A DNA stretch of 8,747 nt from an uncultured Selenomonadaceae bacterium. GTDB lineage: Bacteria > Bacillota > Negativicutes > Selenomonadales > Selenomonadaceae. The position numbers and the translations under genes were made by a program. Location of the stretch: assembly GCA_905235425.1 (NCBI GenBank), contig CAJOKY010000089.1:1-8747 (forward strand). The letters run 5' to 3'. The notes beneath the pieces are model-generated. The model did no database searches. It had not been told where the DNA came from and saw only the letters and a program-made list of their open reading frames with translations. Below, piece after piece: positions 4,734-8,747 of the stretch (positions within the stretch are counted from its first letter, which is position 1; each line of letters opens with the position of its first letter).

Positions 4734-6042
4734 CTTTTAAAAATTCGTCGCCTGTTGAAACTGGTACAATCTGCACGGAAAAATTTTTTTCAATGTCGGC
4801 AAGTGTCACATCGTCCAAAAAAACATTTTCGCCGAACTTTAGCGCGGTAGCAGGGATTAAAATTTTGTCGCGCGGTCTGTCAAACTTTTTCAGCGTGTCG
4901 ATAATGTCGCCGCCGGTAAGAAGTCCCGATACATTGATTTTACTGCCGAAAAAATTATTTACTACCGGCAAAATTTTCACATCAAGATTGGGATTTTTGC
5001 TAACTTCTTCGTCGGCAAGTTTTTTTAATACGGTAGCAATGGAAGTGCCGCAAATAACGTCAATTTTAGATGGTAGGGAGTAGGAGGTAGAGGGTAGGAT
5101 TTTGGCGTCGTGAAACTCTTCAATAAAATTTCGCGTCATACCGATGCCGTTTTCAATCTGCGGAAAATCATCGTAGTATTCAACCGGCGGCATATCAAGA
5201 CCGGCTAAAAAATAAAATTCGTCGCCTAAATATACAAAAGTCCTCCCGCATTCTTCGCGGATTTTTTTTTGAAATTTTTCAACCTGCGCAATGACTTTCA
5301 ACGCGCCTGCCTTATCGAATTGCGTCAAAGTAAATTTATCGCGCCGATATTTTGTAATGCCTACGGGAACAATCGCCAGGCTTAAAACGTGCGGACGGCG
5401 CTTTAAAAGCTCGGTAATGGTGTAGTCAAGCTCCGCGCCGTCATTTAAATTCGGACAAAGTACAATCTGCGTATGGTATTCGACACCGGCATTTTCCAAC
5501 GCGTCAAGGTGCGAATGAATTTTAGCGGCGTTGGGCGTACGTAACATTTTAGCGCGTATGTCGGGATTCATTGAGTGGACCGAAACATAAAGCGGCGAAA
5601 GGTGAAAATTTTTTATGCGATTAAAATCCGCAGGCTTAAGATTGGTCAGCGTGATAAAATTTCCGTACAAAAAAGAAAGTCTGTAATCGTCATCTTTCAC
5701 GGAAAGGGTTTTTCGCATATTCGGCGCTATCATATTGACGAAACAGAAGACACAATTATTTTTGCAGGTTTGAATTTTATCGACGGCGCTTTCAAATTCC
5801 ACGCCTAATTCTTCGTCAACGTCCTTTTCAAAGGCAATTAACTCCTGCTCCCCGTCGGTATGCTCAATTAAAATTTCGACTTCCTCTTCAGCAAGTTCAA
5901 AACTTAAATCAATTAAATCACGCGGCTTGTTGCCGTTCACTTCCAAAATATTATCGCCTACTACGAGTTCCAATTCTTCGGCTAAACTTTCGGGATATAT
6001 CTTTGAAATTTTCAATGTCCCAGCTCCAATAATTTTACTCAA
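4720..6042 (-). CDS. DUF512 family radical SAM protein with N-terminal PDZ-like domain
   Basis: The 440 residues match the DUF512 radical-SAM family of Bacillota and cyanobacteria, whose reaction is unknown. Residues about 10-60 are PDZ-like (ISKIYPESLAEELELVVGDN). The radical-SAM cluster motif CKNNCVFC gives Cys93, Cys97 and Cys100 for a 4Fe-4S cluster. DDDYRLSFLYGNFITLTNL (117-135) and LSPLYVSVHSMNPDIR (148-163) are family hallmarks. The region from about 275 (LGDEFYFLAG, ENGIGMTRNFIEEF) is the DUF512 domain proper. TTG 6042 overlaps the upstream TGA as TTGA, so translation is coupled. TTG 6015 is a strong alternative, with GGAG 8 nt ahead, and gives 431 residues beginning at KISKIYPES. Residues 315-326 (ILPSTSYSLPSK) and the stop codon come from heptanucleotide repeats. 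Confidence 0.9.
   Translation of the reverse strand: MSKIIGAGTLKISKIYPESLAEELELVVGDNILEVNGNKPRDLIDLSFELAEEEVEILIEHTDGEQELIAFEKDVDEELGVEFESAVDKIQTCKNNCVFCFVNMIAPNMRKTLSVKDDDYRLSFLYGNFITLTNLKPADFNRIKNFHLSPLYVSVHSMNPDIRAKMLRTPNAAKIHSHLDALENAGVEYHTQIVLCPNLNDGAELDYTITELLKRRPHVLSLAIVPVGITKYRRDKFTLTQFDKAGALKVIAQVEKFQKKIREECGRTFVYLGDEFYFLAGLDMPPVEYYDDFPQIENGIGMTRNFIEEFHDAKILPSTSYSLPSKIDVICGTSIATVLKKLADEEVSKNPNLDVKILPVVNNFFGSKINVSGLLTGGDIIDTLKKFDRPRDKILIPATALKFGENVFLDDVTLADIEKNFSVQIVPVSTGDEFLKEIRG
5067..5101. repeat. Heptanucleotide-phased array inside the DUF512 gene
   Basis: On the plus strand TAG occurs at 5067, 5074, 5081, 5088 and 5095, every 7 nt, as TAGATGG, TAGGGAG, TAGGAGG, TAGAGGG and TAGGATT. 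The coding (minus) strand reads CTACNNN units, which contain no stop in any frame. The encoded text is ILPSTSYSLPSK, a Ser/Pro/Leu-rich piece between the FIEEF helix and the KIDVICGTS strand. Confidence 0.8.
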
Positions 6043-7406
6043 TCTTTAATTTTTCGCATACGCATTGAATTAAGCGTAATAAGCAGTAAGCATACTGCCA
6101 CGCCGCATACCGCCATAAGCGGTTCAAATTTAAACGGCGGATTCGGCAGGATATTTGCCAAACACAAAGGCAGAAGAATTATCCACGACAGGTAGGTTAT
6201 GTAGCGATTGGTTTTAATCAGATCGGCGGCGCGTGTCACGGTGTCACGAATAACGAAAAATTTTTTCAGCGTCGGTATTTCAATATCGGCAATTGTTTCA
6301 ACCGGCTTTTCGGCGTCCGCATTTTCAACCGGCGCAGATTCTTCCGAAGGTTTATCAACGTCATCATCTTCATCATCAAGTGAAGTTTTGGCAAGCTCGG
6401 CTTTAAGTTCGGCAAGATTTCTTTCAGCGCGTGCATCCAAATTTTCATCTTCGGTAATGAGCGGCGATAAATTCTGTTGTTGCAAAAAAATTGAAACATC
6501 GGCAACGGCAAGCGCCGGCATATCGGTATTTTCATTTGTGACAAAGGCAACACTGTGACCTTGTGCACGCAGAATTTGAACTTCACGCGCTTTTTCGGCA
6601 GGTGACAAATTTGTTTTCACTGCGTCAAGATTGAAATTTTTCGCCAAACTCTTTGCAGTCTTTTTACCTGTAGCCGTCAGTAGTACGGTTATAAATTTAT
6701 TACGCTTAAGTAGCATTAAAAATTCCTTCGCGTCAAAATTCACGTCATCTTTAAGCGCGATAATGCCGCGAGCCATTCGACCGATACCCAAAACCAAAAC
6801 CGTCTTGCCATAGACGCAAAGTTTATCAATCTTCGTCAAAAGAGAATTGCCTACCGCGACGCCTTGACTTTCTACCCAAGCAGGTTCACCTACGCGAATA
6901 CTGCTGCCGTTAGCAACTACTTCAATGCCTTTACCCGGCACTTCTGCACTTGAGGCGATATTTGAAATTTTAAGTCCGCGACCTGCCGCAGTTTTGTAAA
7001 TCACTCTGCCGAGAGAATGTTCCGCCTTTTGTTCAGCCGTTGCCGCCATACCTAAAAGCGCCTGTTGCGACAAGCCGACCGGTACCAAGTCCGTAACAAA
7101 ATAATCGCCGTCTGTCAAAAATCTGTTTAACGGTACTGCTACTGTGTCGATGTCTAAAAAATTTTCCAGCGCCTTCAAACGGTTTATTTTTATGCCTTCT
7201 TTGTCCAAAACGCGCCTAGCCATTTGCAAGACTACCGGCGATGCAAAAATTAATCCTATCGGCGAAAATGCTATAAAAATTGAAAGTCCCGTATTAATCG
7301 CCACGTCCACTTCATTTGTAAAGTACACGTACGACGTGATGATTATCGTTGTTATAAAGTCTATGAGCAGAAATAATTTTATCTTCAAAGCTTTAACCTC
7401 ACGCAC
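6039..7406 (-). CDS. P-type ATPase-like membrane protein with degenerate catalytic motifs (pseudo-P-type ATPase)
   Basis: The 455-residue protein aligns by eye with the back half of heavy-metal (P1B) ATPases. Two N-terminal membrane helices (about 10-29, 38-58) precede SPIGLIFASP, where CPCALxxxTP is expected. The DKTGTLT phosphorylation site reads PLNRFLT (92-98), so the phosphorylated Asp is missing. The SEHPLG nucleotide motif is AEHSLG (128-133), MLTGD is LLTATG (242-247), and GDGINDAPAL is TNENTDMPAL (290-299). The PxDK-like SPAEKA (268-273) is kept. Metal-binding domain, first helices and actuator domain are absent. A very acidic linker (about 343-375) precedes two C-terminal helices (about 403-419, 428-447). 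The start is GTG 7406, but TTG 7388 (GAGG 8 nt ahead, giving MKIKLFLLIDFI) is a better fit. It overlaps the DUF512 gene by 4 nt. Transport activity is unlikely. Its role is unknown. Confidence 0.8.
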   Translation of the reverse strand: MREVKALKIKLFLLIDFITTIIITSYVYFTNEVDVAINTGLSIFIAFSPIGLIFASPVVLQMARRVLDKEGIKINRLKALENFLDIDTVAVPLNRFLTDGDYFVTDLVPVGLSQQALLGMAATAEQKAEHSLGRVIYKTAAGRGLKISNIASSAEVPGKGIEVVANGSSIRVGEPAWVESQGVAVGNSLLTKIDKLCVYGKTVLVLGIGRMARGIIALKDDVNFDAKEFLMLLKRNKFITVLLTATGKKTAKSLAKNFNLDAVKTNLSPAEKAREVQILRAQGHSVAFVTNENTDMPALAVADVSIFLQQQNLSPLITEDENLDARAERNLAELKAELAKTSLDDEDDDVDKPSEESAPVENADAEKPVETIADIEIPTLKKFFVIRDTVTRAADLIKTNRYITYLSWIILLPLCLANILPNPPFKFEPLMAVCGVAVCLLLITLNSMRMRKIKD

Positions 7407-7468
7407 AAATTTTAAAGGTAATTCTACTTTGTCGACGAAAAAATTACAAGCTTTAATTTATTCAAAGT

Positions 7469-7498
7469 AGTATATTTGCGTTTGAATTTTATATACAA
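7469..7498 (-). promoter_or_regulatory. Candidate promoter of the P-ATPase-like/DUF512 unit
   Basis: On the minus strand TATACT (7474-7469) is a five-of-six -10 match. A weak -35, TTGTAT (7498-7493), lies 18 nt upstream. The leader to the gene would be about 60-75 nt. Only the -10 is convincing. Confidence 0.4.
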
Positions 7499-7543
7499 AT
7501 ACAGAAATATATAGTAAAATTTTATCTGAAAGAAGGTGAGATC

Positions 7544-7621
7544 TTGAAGTTATCTGAATATGCTAAGAAAAATTCAATCAGTTATCGAACAGCTTGGCGA
7601 CATTATAAACTTGGGCTTTAA
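7544..7621 (+). mobile_element. Truncated IS607-type serine recombinase (N-terminal helix-turn-helix only)
   Basis: A TTG start at 7544, with AAGG at 7533-7536 and a 7-nt spacer, opens a 25-codon frame ending at TAA 7619-7621. It reads MKLSEYAKKNSISYRTAW followed by RHYKLGL. KLSEYAKK..SYRTAW...K.G is the characteristic N-terminal MerR-like DNA-binding helix-turn-helix of IS607-family TnpA recombinases, which are normally about 200 residues. The catalytic serine domain and any tnpB partner are missing, and nothing recognisable continues the frame towards trmB at 7702. The fragment still has a ribosome site, so a short peptide could be made, but it is most simply read as an insertion-sequence remnant. 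Confidence 0.75.
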
Positions 7622-7686
7622 CCAAAAATCTTTAACGAATGCAACTATTTCCAGTTAAAATGCGCGAAAAAAATTTTGAAGATAAA

Positions 7687-7693
7687 AAGGAAG
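7687..7693 (+). promoter_or_regulatory. Ribosome binding site supporting a TTG start for trmB
   Basis: AAGGAAG lies 8 nt before TTG 7702. No in-frame ATG occurs near this point, and the first residues MRLRKKP are the usual TrmB beginning (MRLRxKPW), so TTG is chosen. Confidence 0.65.
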
Positions 7694-7701
7694 ATGTTTA
7701 A

Positions 7702-8358
7702 TTGAGATTGAGGAAAAAACCTCATACAGAAGAGAAACTTAAAAATTTTGCTGACTTCGTGACGCTTGAAAAAATCGGTGAAGAATGTCAAGGCAAGTGG
7801 GCGGAAAAATTCGGCGCTGATTTGTCACGCAAGCTTTACGTGGAACTCGGCACGGGTAAAGGTGACTTTATCACGCAAATTGCTGAAAATAATCCCGCGA
7901 TAAATTTTTTGGGTCTTGAAGTCGAGGCAGGAGTTGTACTTAAGGCGGCGCGTAAAGTTGCCGAAAAAAATTTGCCCAACGTACGATTGGCAGTATTTGA
8001 CATTAACGGCATTGAAAATATTTTTGCTGAAAATGAAGTCGACAGGCTTTATATAAATTTCTGCGATCCCTGGTCTAAAAAGCGTCATGCCAAACGTCGC
8101 TTGACGTATATAAAATTTTTGGAAATGTATAAAAAAATTTTAAAGGCGGACGGTGAAATTCACTTTAAGACGGATAATCGCGGCTTATTTGATTTTTCGC
8201 TTGAACAGTTTGAATTGGCAGGTTTAAAGGTGCGTGACGTAAATTTTGATCTGCACGCCGATGAGCCGCCGGAAAATATTCGCACCGAGTATGAAAATAA
8301 ATTCAGTGCGCAGGGCTTTAAAATTAATCGTTGTATTGCATATTTTGAAAGGACGTAG
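7702..8358 (+). CDS. trmB: tRNA (guanine-46-N7)-methyltransferase TrmB
   Basis: TrmB uses S-adenosylmethionine to methylate N7 of G46 in the variable loop of tRNA and is a cytoplasmic Rossmann-fold enzyme. The 218 residues have the full set of family motifs: MRLRKKP at the start, the S-adenosylmethionine site YVELGTGKGDFI (about 47-58), FLGLEVEAGVV, and the signature FCDPWSKKRHAKRRLT near 120-135 (usually FxDPWPKKRHxKRR, so Pro is Ser here). Then come GEIHFKTDNRGLFDFSL and the C-terminal TEYENKFSAQG, which contacts tRNA. The start is TTG 7702 behind AAGGAAG. It lies downstream of an IS607 fragment and 8 nt before a glycosyltransferase gene, probably co-transcribed. Confidence 0.96.
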   Translation: MRLRKKPHTEEKLKNFADFVTLEKIGEECQGKWAEKFGADLSRKLYVELGTGKGDFITQIAENNPAINFLGLEVEAGVVLKAARKVAEKNLPNVRLAVFDINGIENIFAENEVDRLYINFCDPWSKKRHAKRRLTYIKFLEMYKKILKADGEIHFKTDNRGLFDFSLEQFELAGLKVRDVNFDLHADEPPENIRTEYENKFSAQGFKINRCIAYFERT

Positions 8359-8366
8359 CATAGATT

Positions 8367-8747
8367 ATGATTCATGTTTGTTTTGGTTTGTACGATAAAG
8401 ACGGGCGTTATTCCAAATTCACGGGAACTACAATAGCGTCGATTTTTGCTAATACAAAGTCTAAAGTCGCCGTTCACATTCTTCATGATGATACGCTTAC
8501 TGATGATAATCGCGATAAATTTTCATACCTTGCAGGACAATATAACCAACAGATAAGATTTTACAACGTTGAAAAAATCTGCGCGAATAAAATTGAACGT
8601 ATTCGGAAAATGATGTCCTCTGCCGCAATGTTCAGCAGATTTACAATCGGCGCTGTGTATAGAATTTTAGTCGCGTATGCGTTACCGAAATATATTGACG
8701 ATATTGTATATTTTGATTCCGATATAATTGTAAATCTGGACATTAAA
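8367..8747 (+). CDS. Family 8 glycosyltransferase, N-terminal part (leaves right edge)
   Basis: From ATG 8367 the frame is open for 127 codons to the window end. MIHVCFGLYDKDGRYSKFTG with HILHDDTLTDDN is the usual start of GT8 proteins (LPS glucosyl/galactosyltransferase and general stress protein A type). RFTIGAVYRILVAYALPK is followed by IVYFDSDIIVNLDI, with the metal- and nucleotide-sugar-binding DxD motif at 117-119. These retaining enzymes transfer a sugar from a UDP-sugar, usually to cell-surface glycans. Acceptor and sugar cannot be told from this part. The start lies 8 nt after the trmB stop. The nearest purine-rich site, AAAGGA at 8348-8353, is 13 nt away, so initiation may be partly coupled to trmB. 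Confidence 0.88.
   Translation, partial: MIHVCFGLYDKDGRYSKFTGTTIASIFANTKSKVAVHILHDDTLTDDNRDKFSYLAGQYNQQIRFYNVEKICANKIERIRKMMSSAAMFSRFTIGAVYRILVAYALPKYIDDIVYFDSDIIVNLDIK

Noticed and set aside
6208..6558. Plus-strand serine-rich ORF of 116 codons
   Set aside because: It is an antisense shadow of the acidic linker in the P-ATPase-like gene. The Ser run is the complement of Asp/Glu codons.
7407..7543. Riboswitch or attenuator in the divergent spacer
   Set aside because: No stable stem followed by a T-run was found. The stretch is AT-rich and explained by promoters and the IS607 fragment leader.

Overview
The window looks like chromosomal DNA of a low-GC anaerobic member of the Bacillota. The evidence is a full-length CodY, a YlqD-RimM-TrmD cluster, a DUF512 radical-SAM protein, clear AGGAGG-type ribosome binding sites and frequent TTG starts. 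Gene content would fit Negativicutes or a related clostridial group, but the sequence alone does not settle this. No tRNA, rRNA or CRISPR array was seen.

Layout. Positions 1-777 hold the start of a minus-strand gene leaving the left edge, a bidirectional terminator, and what looks like a decayed minus-strand gene. The codY leader follows, with a good match to the CodY operator, then codY itself (778-1554) and its terminator. Positions 1610-2013 are non-coding but highly structured: a long hairpin, an 11-bp tandem repeat, a perfect 14-bp inverted repeat, a GC-rich inverted repeat and a 7-nt-period array. A good promoter (1963-1991) then drives ylqD-rimM-trmD and a membrane-anchored protein of unknown function (2029-4614), genes that abut or overlap. 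Convergent to these on the minus strand is a two-gene unit (7406-4720). It encodes a P-type-ATPase-like protein whose catalytic motifs are all degenerate, translationally coupled to the DUF512 radical-SAM protein. To the right lie a truncated IS607-type recombinase start, trmB, and the first 127 codons of a family 8 glycosyltransferase leaving the right edge.

Function. CodY is the global nutrient regulator and appears to control itself. RimM (30S maturation), TrmD (m1G37 of tRNA) and TrmB (m7G46 of tRNA) are translation housekeeping. The least ordinary parts are the apparent pseudo-P-type ATPase paired with DUF512, and the heptanucleotide-phased arrays. One array lies inside the DUF512 reading frame, and another forms an inverted repeat between the convergent genes and supplies the DUF512 stop codon.
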